Source: an uncultured Veillonellaceae bacterium
GTDB lineage: Bacteria; Bacillota; Negativicutes; Selenomonadales; Selenomonadaceae
Assembly (NCBI GenBank): GCA_902801565.1
Contig: CADCIX010000016.1
Coordinates: 1 to 62,818 of the forward strand
DNA length: 62,818 nt
Direction of reading: 5' to 3'
Part shown: piece after piece, positions 23,831-32,268 of the stretch
How the letters are laid out: each line of letters begins with the position of its first letter
Position numbering within the stretch: the stretch's first letter is position 1
Translations under genes and position numbers: made by a program
The notes under the pieces: model-generated
The model's database searches: none
Seen by the model: the letters and a program-made list of their open reading frames with translations, nothing else
What the model was told of the DNA's origin: nothing

Positions 23831-25279
23831 GTGAAGACGATTCTCGTGAATACGGTGCCGGAGGAGACCCGCGTGGCTGTCCTGGAGGATGGCGGGTTGC
23901 AGGCCTTGGAGGTGGAACGGGCAACACATTCTCATTTGGTGGGGAATATCTACAAAGGGTATGTGCAGAACGTTTTGCCTGGGATGCAGGCGGCCTTTGT
24001 GGACATCGGCGGGGAGAAGAACGCCTTTCTCTATGTGGGGGACGGGCTTCCGAAGGAAGCCGTGAAATCCATGAACCCCAATGAGCGCATCCATATCGGG
24101 CAACAGCTTTCTGTGCAGATCGTGAAGGATGCCATCGGCACGAAAGGTCCCCGCGCCACGATGCACATTTCCCTGCCCGGCCGCCATCTGGTTCTCATGC
24201 CCACATCGGCCTACATCGGCATATCGCGGCGCATTGAGGATGAGGCGGAGCGGGAACGGCTTCATGGAATTGCGGAAAAGCTTTGTCCTCCCGGAATGGG
24301 GCTCATTGTCCGCACCGTGGCCGAGGGGCAGGAAGAAGAAGTCCTGAAGGCGGATGCGGAATATCTCCTGCGGCTATGGGAATCCATACAGGCACGATGC
24401 AAGCTGTCGAAGGCTCCCTGCCTTCTGTATCGCGATGCGGACCTCATCATCCGGATCGTGCGGGATGCCTTTGCAGCAGATGTGGAGGCCATGCTCATCG
24501 ACGATTCAGCGGTCTGCCAGCGGGTGCGGGAGCTTGTGCAGTACCTTTCCCCGGGCTTGGTGGACCGGGTGAAGTTGTATGAGGAAAGGGCGCCGCTTTT
24601 CAGGAAGTATCATCTGGACGAGGAAATCGAAAAGATGGGGGCGAGGGAGATCGAACTGAAATCCGGCGGCTCCATCGTGATCGACAAGACAGAGGCACTG
24701 ACCGCTATTGATGTGAACACGGGCAAGTACGTGGGAAATTCCAATCTGGCAGAAACCGCCTACCGCACGAATCTGGAGGCGGCGGAGGAAATTCTCAGGC
24801 AGGTGCGCCTGAGGGACATTGGCGGCATCATCATCATCGATTTCATTGATATGGAAGAGGCACGGCAAAAGGAAGCCTTGCTGGAATACATGAGGGATCA
24901 GGCCAGGCAGGACCGGACCAAGACGAACATCGTGGACATCACGTCCCTGGGGCTGGTGGAAATGACCCGCAAGAAGTCCCGACAGAACTTCGAGAGCATC
25001 CTTTACAGCGAATGTCCCTGCTGTCACGGCAGGGGGCGCATAGAGTCCCCGGAGACTGTGAGCATCAACATCAGCCGTGATATCCGCTGCATGGAGCAGA
25101 CATCCCATGCAAGATCCGGCTATGAAGTGGAGGTGCATCCACAGGTGGCCGGGGAACTGGAAAGGAACAAGGTCCTTGAAAGGCTGGAGAGGGAACTTGG
25201 CACGGTCATTCGCATTGTCCCAAAGAAAGAGCTTCACCCGGAGGGATATTCCATTCTTCTTGGAAGTCTTTCTTCCTGA
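23831..25279 (+). CDS. rng: Ribonuclease G/E family endoribonuclease
   Basis: A 482-residue enzyme starting at a GTG behind AGGAGG. S1 domain at about 35-125 (YKGYVQNVLPGMQAAFVDIG), DNase I-like catalytic domain with the metal-binding Asp residues in ALTAIDVNTG and IIIDFIDME, and the Zn-link CPCCHGRGR near 397. It matures rRNA and starts mRNA decay. It lacks the long degradosome tail of RNase E. In many Firmicutes it is followed by rplU-prp-rpmA; here proS follows instead. Confidence 0.93.
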   Translation: MKTILVNTVPEETRVAVLEDGGLQALEVERATHSHLVGNIYKGYVQNVLPGMQAAFVDIGGEKNAFLYVGDGLPKEAVKSMNPNERIHIGQQLSVQIVKDAIGTKGPRATMHISLPGRHLVLMPTSAYIGISRRIEDEAERERLHGIAEKLCPPGMGLIVRTVAEGQEEEVLKADAEYLLRLWESIQARCKLSKAPCLLYRDADLIIRIVRDAFAADVEAMLIDDSAVCQRVRELVQYLSPGLVDRVKLYEERAPLFRKYHLDEEIEKMGAREIELKSGGSIVIDKTEALTAIDVNTGKYVGNSNLAETAYRTNLEAAEEILRQVRLRDIGGIIIIDFIDMEEARQKEALLEYMRDQARQDRTKTNIVDITSLGLVEMTRKKSRQNFESILYSECPCCHGRGRIESPETVSINISRDIRCMEQTSHARSGYEVEVHPQVAGELERNKVLERLERELGTVIRIVPKKELHPEGYSILLGSLSS

Positions 25280-25337
25280 TGATATTTAGTTTTATCGATA
25301 GCATTTGTTTTTTTTGAAATGGGAGGAACCAGATTCT

Positions 25338-27047
25338 ATGAAAGCGACAAACTTATATGCCCCTACCCTGCGCCAGACTCCGGCGGATGCGGAAATCGTC
25401 AGCCATCAGCTCATGCTCCGGGCCGGAATGATGCGGAAATCTGCCAATGGCATGTACAATTTCCTGCCCTTGGGATGGCGTACGATCCGCAAGATTGAGC
25501 AGATCATTCGCGAAGAGATGGATGCGGCGGGAGGACAGGAGATGTGCATGCCCATCCTGCAGCCGGCGGAATACTGGCAGGAGAGCGGACGGTGGGCAGC
25601 CTATGGCGCGGAGATGATGCGCATGCAGGACCGCCATGGGCATGATTATTGCCTTGGCCCTACTCATGAGGAAATGATCACCGCCCTCGTGAGGGATGAG
25701 GTGCGTTCCTACAAGCAGCTTCCCCTGCTGCTCTACCAGATACAGGACAAGTTCCGCGATGAGCGCCGTCCGCGCTTTGGACTCATGCGCAGCCGTGAGT
25801 TCATCATGAAGGATCTCTACTCTTTTGATAAGGATGTAGAGGGCATGAACCTTTCCTATCAGAAGATGTACGATGCCTATGATGCCATCTTCACCCGCTG
25901 TGGCCTGGAGTTCCGGCCCGTGGAGGCGGACAACGGGGCCATCGGGGGAGGTCATTCCCATGAGTTCACCGTGCTGGCGGATGCGGGAGAGTCTTCCATT
26001 GCCTGCTGCACGAAATGCGACTACGCTGCCAGTGATGAGAAGGCAGAGCTTGCGGCAGTGGCGGCTCCCGATGAGGAGATGCTGGAACTTGAGAAAGTCG
26101 CAACGCCGGGAACGAATACCATTGACAGTCTCGTGGAATTCCTTGGGGTCCCCATCGAGAAAACCATCAAGGCTGTTGCCTATGAGACAGAGCAGGACGA
26201 ACTGGTCCTTGTGTTCGTGCGGGGCGACCATGATGTGAATGAGATCAAGGTGCTGCACCAGCTGGAGGGAGCACTGGAGCTCCGCATGGCAGAGGAGGAG
26301 GCCATCCGTGCCGTGGGCGGTTGCCCCGGTTTCATGAGTCCCATTGGCATCAAGGAGGGCACGCGCATTCTCGTGGATTCCACGGTCATGAACATGAAGA
26401 ATGCCGTATCGGGTGCAAATGAGGTGGACTTCCATTACAAGAATGTGAATCCTTCAAGGGATTTCAAGGATGTCGTCGTGACAGACCTGCGTCTGGTCAG
26501 GGAAGGGGATCCCTGTCCCCGTTGCGGCGCGCCAATGAAGATGACGCGGGGCATCGAGGTGGGGCAGGTCTTCGCCCTTGGAACGAAATACAGCGCCGCT
26601 ATGGGAGCGACCTTCCTCGATGAGCAGGGCAAGGAAAAGCCCTTTGTCATGGGCTGTTATGGCATTGGCGTCGGACGGACCATGGCAGCTGCCATTGAGC
26701 AGAACAATGACGAGCATGGCATCGTCTGGCCGCGTTCCATCGCTCCCTTTGAGGTGGTGGTGGTTCCCATCAATGCGAAGAACGAGGAGCAGCTCCGCTA
26801 TGCAGAGGGGGTTTATGGGGAGCTGAAGCAGGCGGGAATCGATGTCCTTCTGGATGACCGCCCGGAACGCGCCGGCGTGAAGTTCAAGGATTGCGATCTC
26901 ATCGGCTATCCTGTGCGCATTGCCATTGGGCCCAAGGCACTGGAAGAGGGAACCATTGAGGTGAAGGTCCGCAAGTCGGGAGAGATGTTCCTTTACAAGA
27001 GGGAGACTTATCTCGATGAAGTCCGGAAGTTGTTGGAATCCCTGTAA
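25338..27047 (+). CDS. proS: Prolyl-tRNA synthetase
   Basis: A 569-residue class II aminoacyl-tRNA synthetase of the bacterial (ProS type 1) form. The catalytic core begins LYAPTLRQTPADAEIVSHQL, motif 2 is FRDERRPRFGLMRSREF, and an editing INS/YbaK-type insertion occupies about 230-385 before the motif 3 region GIGVGRTMAAAIEQ. The anticodon-binding domain is C-terminal. The ATG at 25338 follows GGGAGG. I found no T-box leader in the short gap before it. Confidence 0.96.
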   Translation: MKATNLYAPTLRQTPADAEIVSHQLMLRAGMMRKSANGMYNFLPLGWRTIRKIEQIIREEMDAAGGQEMCMPILQPAEYWQESGRWAAYGAEMMRMQDRHGHDYCLGPTHEEMITALVRDEVRSYKQLPLLLYQIQDKFRDERRPRFGLMRSREFIMKDLYSFDKDVEGMNLSYQKMYDAYDAIFTRCGLEFRPVEADNGAIGGGHSHEFTVLADAGESSIACCTKCDYAASDEKAELAAVAAPDEEMLELEKVATPGTNTIDSLVEFLGVPIEKTIKAVAYETEQDELVLVFVRGDHDVNEIKVLHQLEGALELRMAEEEAIRAVGGCPGFMSPIGIKEGTRILVDSTVMNMKNAVSGANEVDFHYKNVNPSRDFKDVVVTDLRLVREGDPCPRCGAPMKMTRGIEVGQVFALGTKYSAAMGATFLDEQGKEKPFVMGCYGIGVGRTMAAAIEQNNDEHGIVWPRSIAPFEVVVVPINAKNEEQLRYAEGVYGELKQAGIDVLLDDRPERAGVKFKDCDLIGYPVRIAIGPKALEEGTIEVKVRKSGEMFLYKRETYLDEVRKLLESL

Positions 27048-27065
27048 TTTCTCGGAGGACTGCAC

Positions 27066-28040
27066 ATGGGAATCAGACAGAAATTGATGATGCTTTCCGT
27101 TTTGGCGGGCATCATTGTCCTGCTCATTTCCGTTTTAGGATATCTTCAGGCATACCATGGCTTGAAAGCCGATTTGCGCATCGCATATGTTTTGCTGACG
27201 ATGTTTGGGCTCTTCGTTGTAGCGCTTCTTTTCTTCCTTTGCACGCGGTTTGCTGAGGATATCACGAAATCCGTGACGGCCATCGAGCGGCATGCCCATG
27301 AGATTGCCAAGGGGAATCTTGCCTTGGAGGATCTTGAGGTGACAAGCCAGGATGAGATCGGTTCCCTCACGGAGTCCTTCAATACCATGCGCCGGGATTT
27401 GCGTACCCTTGTGCAGAAGCTGCTGGATGCGTCGGTGGATGTTGCAAAATCCTCCAAGGATCTCACGAAATATGTGGAGCTCACCGCCCAGGCCGCCGAG
27501 CAGATTTCGGGACTTGCTGGCAAGGTTTCCCACGATATGGTGCAGCAGCTGGAGGATGTGGAAACCATGGCGGCAAATGTGGATACGGCATTTGCCGATA
27601 TGGATGACCTTTCCACTAAGGCAACCGGGCTGGAGGAATCCGTTTCTGCATCGGCAGAAGCGGTTGCCATGCTTCAGCAGGATACCCAGACCGTCATTGC
27701 TTCTATGGCCGAGGGCGGAGCAGGGAATCCTGAGGCGGATCAGGGGGCTGATGTGGTGGAACAGTGTTTTTCCGGACTTCTGGAGGAACTTTCGGACATC
27801 AAGCAGCAGGCAAAGGAATTGCACGGATTGTCGCAGGCCGTGGCCGATAAGACAGGGTATATCATAGACACCGTGGGTTCCATTGACCAGCTTAGCCGCA
27901 AGACCGTCCAGAGTGCGGAAACCATTGAGGCATCCACGGAAGAGGAGGAATCCTCCATATTGGAAATCGTGGCGGCGGCACAGTCCCTGGAAGATCTTGC
28001 AACGGATATGCATGAGGCGGTTGCAAGGTTCCGGCTTTGA
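27066..28040 (+). CDS. MCP-like membrane protein lacking the CheW-binding tip
   Basis: A 324-residue protein with two closely spaced membrane helices (about 7-29 and 37-61), so almost no external domain. A HAMP domain follows (about 60-112, SVTAIERHAHEIAKGN...DEIGSLTESFNTMRRDL), then a long coiled coil that resembles the two arms of a chemoreceptor and ends with a typical C-terminus (LATDMHEAVARFRL). The highly conserved hairpin tip of chemoreceptors (the NLLALNAAIEAARAGE type segment) is absent; in its place is a loop with GGAGNPEADQG near 219-229. It may be a membrane scaffold or signalling-defective receptor. It follows proS by 18 bases. Confidence 0.75.
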   Translation: MGIRQKLMMLSVLAGIIVLLISVLGYLQAYHGLKADLRIAYVLLTMFGLFVVALLFFLCTRFAEDITKSVTAIERHAHEIAKGNLALEDLEVTSQDEIGSLTESFNTMRRDLRTLVQKLLDASVDVAKSSKDLTKYVELTAQAAEQISGLAGKVSHDMVQQLEDVETMAANVDTAFADMDDLSTKATGLEESVSASAEAVAMLQQDTQTVIASMAEGGAGNPEADQGADVVEQCFSGLLEELSDIKQQAKELHGLSQAVADKTGYIIDTVGSIDQLSRKTVQSAETIEASTEEEESSILEIVAAAQSLEDLATDMHEAVARFRL

Positions 28041-28099
28041 CGGTGGATTCGATTTTATGATATTTTTAAGTTAAATTAATAGGAAAATCCCTTGAAATG

Positions 28100-28108
28100 T
28101 GATATGAT
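28100..28108 (+). promoter_or_regulatory. Extended -10 promoter before ireB
   Basis: TG-A-TATGAT (28100-28108) is an extended -10 element without a good -35 box, 31 bases before the ireB ATG. It would serve ireB-ruvX-DUF1292. Confidence 0.45.
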
Positions 28109-28138
28109 AGCTGGAAAAGAGACTTCTTTTGGAGGTAT

Positions 28139-28393
28139 ATGATGGTTACTGATGAAACGATGATGTTTCGTTTTGGCGCTGAGGAAAACAAGGCGGAGCA
28201 TATTATCCGTCATGCGTGCAATGCAATGGAGGAAAAAGGCTATAATCCAATCAATCAGCTGGTGGGATATCTGCTGTCAGGCGATCCGGCCTATGTGACC
28301 AGCCATAAGGATGCCCGCAACCAGATCCGTTCCCTCGAGCGGGATGAGATATTGGAGGAATTGGTGCGTTCCTATTTGGAGAAGGGTGAATGA
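28139..28393 (+). CDS. ireB: IreB family regulatory phosphoprotein
   Basis: An 84-residue protein (DUF965). With the ATG at 28139 it begins [10 protein letters not shown], which puts threonines at positions 4 and 7, the positions reported as phosphorylated by the IreK kinase in Enterococcus IreB. The rest is the conserved helical domain ([27 protein letters not shown]). In Enterococcus it tunes cell-wall stress responses. No PASTA kinase is in the window. It overlaps ruvX by 4 bases; ireB-ruvX-DUF1292 is a standard Firmicutes trio. Confidence 0.93.
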   Translation: MMVTDETMMFRFGAEENKAEHIIRHACNAMEEKGYNPINQLVGYLLSGDPAYVTSHKDARNQIRSLERDEILEELVRSYLEKGE

Positions 28394-28818
28394 AAAGGTA
28401 CCTGGCTCTTGATGTGGGGGATGCCACGGTGGGCATTGCCGTAAGCGATCTCCTGGGGCTCACGGCGCAGGGCGTGGAGACAATACGCCGCAAGCGTTTG
28501 GCGGATGACCTGGGACGGCTGCAGGAGCTTATGGCGCAATATGAGACGAAATCCCTGGTTATCGGACTTCCGCGAAACATGAACGGGACCCAGGGGGAGC
28601 GTTGCGATGTGGTTCGTGGCTTTGCGGAGGAGATAAAAAAAGCGGTGCCTGATGTGGAAATCGAGTTCTGGGATGAGAGGCTCTCCACGGTGGCGGCCTC
28701 CCGTTCCCTGCTGGAAGCGGATCTGAGCCGCCGCAAGCGCAGGAAAGTCATCGACAAGATGGCGGCCGTGTTCATCCTGCAGGGCTATCTGGATCGGCTC
28801 GCTATGAAACATGATTGA
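28390..28818 (+). CDS. ruvX: YqgF/RuvX RNase H-fold nuclease
   Basis: A 142-residue protein beginning [19 protein letters not shown], with [13 protein letters not shown] and WDERLST as the other conserved segments of the RNase H-like fold. In E. coli YqgF matures the 5' end of 16S rRNA; the Holliday-junction role is debated. The ATG overlaps the ireB stop. Confidence 0.93.
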   Translation: MKRYLALDVGDATVGIAVSDLLGLTAQGVETIRRKRLADDLGRLQELMAQYETKSLVIGLPRNMNGTQGERCDVVRGFAEEIKKAVPDVEIEFWDERLSTVAASRSLLEADLSRRKRRKVIDKMAAVFILQGYLDRLAMKHD

Positions 28819-28856
28819 TGAGACAGGTTGTTTAAGGATTTGAAAAGGTGGTTTTT

Positions 28857-29198
28857 ATGTCAGATAAGGAAAAACAAGTTTTGGAAGACGGCGACGATGC
28901 CATTGTTGTGGAATTCACGGATGAGGAGGGGAATTCCTATCTTTACGAGCAGGAGATGATCATCCCGGTCAATGGGGAAAAGTTTGCTCTGCTGATCGGC
29001 GTTGAGGACGAGGAGCATGAGCATGAGCACGGCTGTGGCTGCGGCTGTGAGGAAGGCGACGAGGATGTGCTCATTGCGAAAATCGTGACGAATGAGAATG
29101 GCGAAGAAGAATACGTGGAGCCCACCGACGAGGAATTCGAGGCAGTGCAGAAGGCATATGATGCGCTCCTCGAGGAAGAGGAGAATGCTGAGGAATAG
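28857..29198 (+). CDS. DUF1292 protein with a His/Cys-rich insertion
   Basis: A 113-residue acidic protein of the DUF1292 (YrzB) family, recognised from VVEFTDEEGNSYLYEQEMIIPVNGEKFALLI and its place after ireB-ruvX. Residues 51-70 form an insertion with alternating His (54, 56, 58) and Cys (60, 62, 64) in DEEHEHEHGCGCGCEEGDED, which looks like a metal-binding patch. The function of the family is unknown. The ATG at 28857 (MSDKEK) follows AAGGTGG; a GTG at 28848 is less likely. Confidence 0.88.
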   Translation: MSDKEKQVLEDGDDAIVVEFTDEEGNSYLYEQEMIIPVNGEKFALLIGVEDEEHEHEHGCGCGCEEGDEDVLIAKIVTNENGEEEYVEPTDEEFEAVQKAYDALLEEEENAEE

Positions 29199-29214
29199 GG
29201 TATAAGAGGTTTGG

Positions 29215-29250
29215 TTGTCATCTGTATTGGCAGATGACAGCTTTTTCTTT
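29215..29250 (+). terminator. Terminator after ireB-ruvX-DUF1292
   Basis: TGTCATCTG-TATTGG-CAGATGACA, a perfect 9-bp stem followed by CTTTTTCTTTT. Confidence 0.85.
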
Positions 29251-29257
29251 TGTTTCC

Positions 29258-29286
29258 TTGTTTTTTTTGTAAACTTTCCGTATAAT
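29258..29286 (+). promoter_or_regulatory. Promoter of mltG-trmR-trhP
   Basis: TTGTTT (29258-29263), 17-base spacer, TATAAT (29281-29286), 46 bases before the mltG ATG and just after a terminator. Confidence 0.65.
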
Positions 29287-29331
29287 ATAATAAAGAATAA
29301 TAAAAAAGACGTAACGTCGTAAGAGGGAGAG

Positions 29332-30456
29332 ATGGGATTGTTTCCTAAAATGCCCAAGTCTTTTGATGAGCTGAAGGGGTTCGTTTCGGAGGTCTTTTCG
29401 GGGTGGTCTTTGGATGCTTCCATGGAGGAAGTGCATGAACTCCTTGGGGAATTCACATGGAAGCATCTGGCTGCGGCTGCAGGCGCTTTTTTTGTTGCGG
29501 CTGCGATTTTTCTCGTTTCCTTTTTTGGGGGAGACAGCAATCCTGGGACAGTGGCAGACAGGGATCTCCCCATCTACCTGAAAGTGCGTTCCGGAATGAA
29601 TGCGCGTGACATTGGCGAGGAACTGCAGCGGCGCGGTATCGTGAGCAGCAAGTACAAGTTCTGGCTCATGGCGAAGCTGAATGGCTATGAGAGCAGGTTT
29701 ATTGCAGGGAGTTATGCCCTCCGCGCGGGAATGGATGTGCAGGAAGTCCTTGACAAACTGGTTCAGGGGGAGTCATCGGAGTGCAAGGTCGTCATCCCGG
29801 AAGGCTTCACTGTTCATGACATAGCAAAGCGGCTTTCCGAGGAAGGGCTGGTGGAGGAGGAGGAGTTCCTTGAGAAGGCAAGGCACTTTGCTCCCTTTGA
29901 TTACATAGAGACACCGGATGAGGCGATGTATTATGCGGAAGGCTTCCTTTTTCCGGCAACCTACACGTTGCAGCCGGATGCCACTCCCGAGGAGATACTG
30001 AATCTCATGGCGGACACCTTCGATCAGCGTCTTACGTCCTCCATGCGACGGAGGGCAAAGGAGATGAAACTTTCCATTTATGAACTGGTGATCCTGGCCT
30101 CCCTGGTGGAAAAGGAAGCCCGTTATGAAGAGGATCGTCCCATGATTGCCCAGGTGTTCTTCAAGCGGCTGGAACTTGGGATGCCTCTCCAGTCGGATGC
30201 CTCCCTGCAGTATCTCATGGATGCGCCAAAGGAAGATGTTTCCATCGCGGACACAAAGATAGACTCTCCTTACAACACCTATCAGAATGCCGGACTTCCG
30301 CCGGGGCCCGTTGCGAACCCGGGAACAGATTCCATTGAGGCGGTGCTCTATCCGGCTGATACGGACTATCTTTACTTCGTGGCAGACCGGGACGGGCATA
30401 ACCACTACACCCATAACTATGCCGACCATTTGCAGGTTGTGGAGCAGGTGAGATGA
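29332..30456 (+). CDS. mltG: Endolytic peptidoglycan transglycosylase MltG
   Basis: A 374-residue bitopic protein: a cytoplasmic N-terminal segment, one membrane helix at about 45-65, an external LysM-like region (LPIYLKVRSGMNARDIGEEL) and the YceG catalytic domain, with the catalytic Glu in ILASLVEKEARYEED. It cuts nascent glycan strands and is thought to end their polymerisation. Its last bases overlap trmR (ATGA). The order mltG-trmR-trhP matches yrrL-yrrM-yrrO of Bacillus. Confidence 0.94.
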   Translation: MGLFPKMPKSFDELKGFVSEVFSGWSLDASMEEVHELLGEFTWKHLAAAAGAFFVAAAIFLVSFFGGDSNPGTVADRDLPIYLKVRSGMNARDIGEELQRRGIVSSKYKFWLMAKLNGYESRFIAGSYALRAGMDVQEVLDKLVQGESSECKVVIPEGFTVHDIAKRLSEEGLVEEEEFLEKARHFAPFDYIETPDEAMYYAEGFLFPATYTLQPDATPEEILNLMADTFDQRLTSSMRRRAKEMKLSIYELVILASLVEKEARYEEDRPMIAQVFFKRLELGMPLQSDASLQYLMDAPKEDVSIADTKIDSPYNTYQNAGLPPGPVANPGTDSIEAVLYPADTDYLYFVADRDGHNHYTHNYADHLQVVEQVR

Positions 30457-31055
30457 TGGAGGCGTTGCTGCGCGAGATGGAAGACTATGCGCAGGAGAAC
30501 CATGTGCCTATCATCAACGAAGGGGCAAGGGATGCGTTTTGCCGCATTATCTGTGAAGAAAGACCTCACCGTGTCCTGGAACTGGGCACGGCAATCGGTT
30601 ACTCGGCTCTCCTCATGGCAGGCATGGGAGCGGAGGATATTGAGGTCGTATCGCTGGAATTGAATGAGGCCCGTGCGGCGAAGGCAAAGGAGTTCATCCG
30701 GCGTTCTCCATACAGGGACAGGATTCATGTGCTGTATGGGGATGCGGCAGAGCTTTTGGGGAGTTTGCACGGGCCTTTTGATTTTGTCTTCATGGATGCC
30801 GCAAAGGGACAGTATCCGAGGTATTTCCGGCAAATTCTTCCACTACTGGAAAAGCGGGCGGTTGTTCTGGCAGACAACGTGCTCTTTCGTGGGTATGTGC
30901 TTTCAAAAGAGAAGCCGCCGCGACGGTTTAAGACAATTACAAAGCGTTTGCGGGAGTACATCGGACTTGTACAGAATACGCCAGGGTTCACGACGGAAAT
31001 ATTGCCGGAAGGCGATGGCCTGGCGGTGTCGAGGAGAATGGAACATGATGGGTAA
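30453..31055 (+). CDS. trmR: tRNA 5-hydroxyuridine methyltransferase TrmR
   Basis: A 200-residue class I SAM methyltransferase of the O-methyltransferase family 3. The SAM site is VLELGTAIGYSALLMA, the metal-site Asp lies in DFVFMDAAKGQY, and the partner Asp-Asn is in VVLADNVLFRG. In Bacillus TrmR (YrrM) converts 5-hydroxyuridine 34 of tRNAs to 5-methoxyuridine. The next gene is the matching U32 hydroxylase, which strengthens this reading over a small-molecule O-methyltransferase. It overlaps both neighbours. Confidence 0.87.
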   Translation: MMEALLREMEDYAQENHVPIINEGARDAFCRIICEERPHRVLELGTAIGYSALLMAGMGAEDIEVVSLELNEARAAKAKEFIRRSPYRDRIHVLYGDAAELLGSLHGPFDFVFMDAAKGQYPRYFRQILPLLEKRAVVLADNVLFRGYVLSKEKPPRRFKTITKRLREYIGLVQNTPGFTTEILPEGDGLAVSRRMEHDG

Positions 31056-32265
31056 ACCAGAGCTTTTGGCCCCGGCAGGAAATCCGGAAAAGATGAGGAT
31101 GGCCTTGCGCTATGGTGCGGATGCGGTTTATCTGGGGGGCAAGGAATTTGGCCTTCGGGCCTTTGGCGGGAATTTCTCGCGGGAGGATCTGGCAGAGGGC
31201 ATTGCCTTTGCCCACGGTATTGGAAAGAAGGTTTATGTCACCGTCAATATCTTTCCCCATAATAGCGATCTGGAGAGATTGCCGGACTATCTGGGATTCT
31301 TGTCGGAAGCGAGGGCGGATGCTCTTCTGGTGGCGGATCTGGGAGTCTTCATGATGGCGAGGGACATCGTGCCGGAAATGGAACTCCATGTGAGCACACA
31401 GGCGAATACGACCAACTGGGCGACGGTGGAGAGTTGGCAGAGGCTTGGCGCGAAACGCGTCGTCCTGGCACGGGAGCTCTCTCTGACGGAAATCAGAGAG
31501 ATTCGCAGAAAATGTCCTGTGGAACTGGAGATGTTCGTGCATGGTGCCATGTGCATTTCCTATTCGGGCCGCTGCCTTATGAGCAATTACTTCACGGGAC
31601 GCGATGCGAACCGTGGAAGCTGTGCCCAGGCATGCCGATGGAAGTACCATCTCGTGGAGGAAAAGCGTCCGGGGCAGTACATTCCCGTATTGGAGGATGA
31701 ACGGGGAACGTACATCTTCAATTCCAAGGATCTGTGCCTGCTTCCCCATATCAGGGAAGTCATGGAAAGCGGCGTGGACAGCTTTAAGATTGAGGGGCGC
31801 ATGAAGAGCGTACACTATGTGGCAAGCGTGGTAAAGGCTTATCGTATGGCAATCGATGCGTGCTTTTCGGAGGGGGATGCCTTCAAGATCCGCCAGGAGT
31901 GGCTGGAGGAACTGGAAAAAGTCTCCCACCGTCCCTATACCACTGGCTTTTGTTTCCATCAGCCGTCAGGAGAGGACCAGATCTACGGGACTTCCTCCTA
32001 TGTGCAGACCTCGGATTTTGTGGGGCTGGTACTGGAGTACGATGAGAGAACCGGACTTGCGCTTGTGGAGCAGCGCAACAATATGAAACGTGGGCAGGAA
32101 ATTGAGGTTTTCCAACCTACCGGAGAATTGTTCCGTCAGGAATTGGCAGAGATGTACGATGAGGATGGTGAGCCCATAGAGGTGGCTCCCCATCCACAAC
32201 AGCTGGTGCGGATTCGGATGGAGCATGCGGTGGAACCTTTTTCCATCCTGCGGAGGGAGGTATAG
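31045..32265 (+). CDS. trhP: U32 family tRNA uridine-34 hydroxylase TrhP
   Basis: A 406-residue U32 protein starting KPELLAPAGNPEKMRMALRYG, with the signature EMFVHGAMCISYSGRCLMSNY and the cysteine motif GSCAQACRWKY. TrhP makes 5-hydroxyuridine at position 34 from prephenate-dependent chemistry, and TrmR then methylates it, so the two overlapping genes form one pathway. Start is ATG 31045 or 31048 behind GAGGAG; it overlaps trmR by 11 bases. Bacillus has two U32 subunits here (YrrN and YrrO), while this locus has one of the YrrO type. Confidence 0.87.
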   Translation: MMGKPELLAPAGNPEKMRMALRYGADAVYLGGKEFGLRAFGGNFSREDLAEGIAFAHGIGKKVYVTVNIFPHNSDLERLPDYLGFLSEARADALLVADLGVFMMARDIVPEMELHVSTQANTTNWATVESWQRLGAKRVVLARELSLTEIREIRRKCPVELEMFVHGAMCISYSGRCLMSNYFTGRDANRGSCAQACRWKYHLVEEKRPGQYIPVLEDERGTYIFNSKDLCLLPHIREVMESGVDSFKIEGRMKSVHYVASVVKAYRMAIDACFSEGDAFKIRQEWLEELEKVSHRPYTTGFCFHQPSGEDQIYGTSSYVQTSDFVGLVLEYDERTGLALVEQRNNMKRGQEIEVFQPTGELFRQELAEMYDEDGEPIEVAPHPQQLVRIRMEHAVEPFSILRREV

Positions 32266-32268
32266 GAC

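Noticed and set aside
25280..25338. T-box riboswitch before proS
   Set aside because: The gap is only about 58 bases and lacks the T-box motif and any terminator structure.
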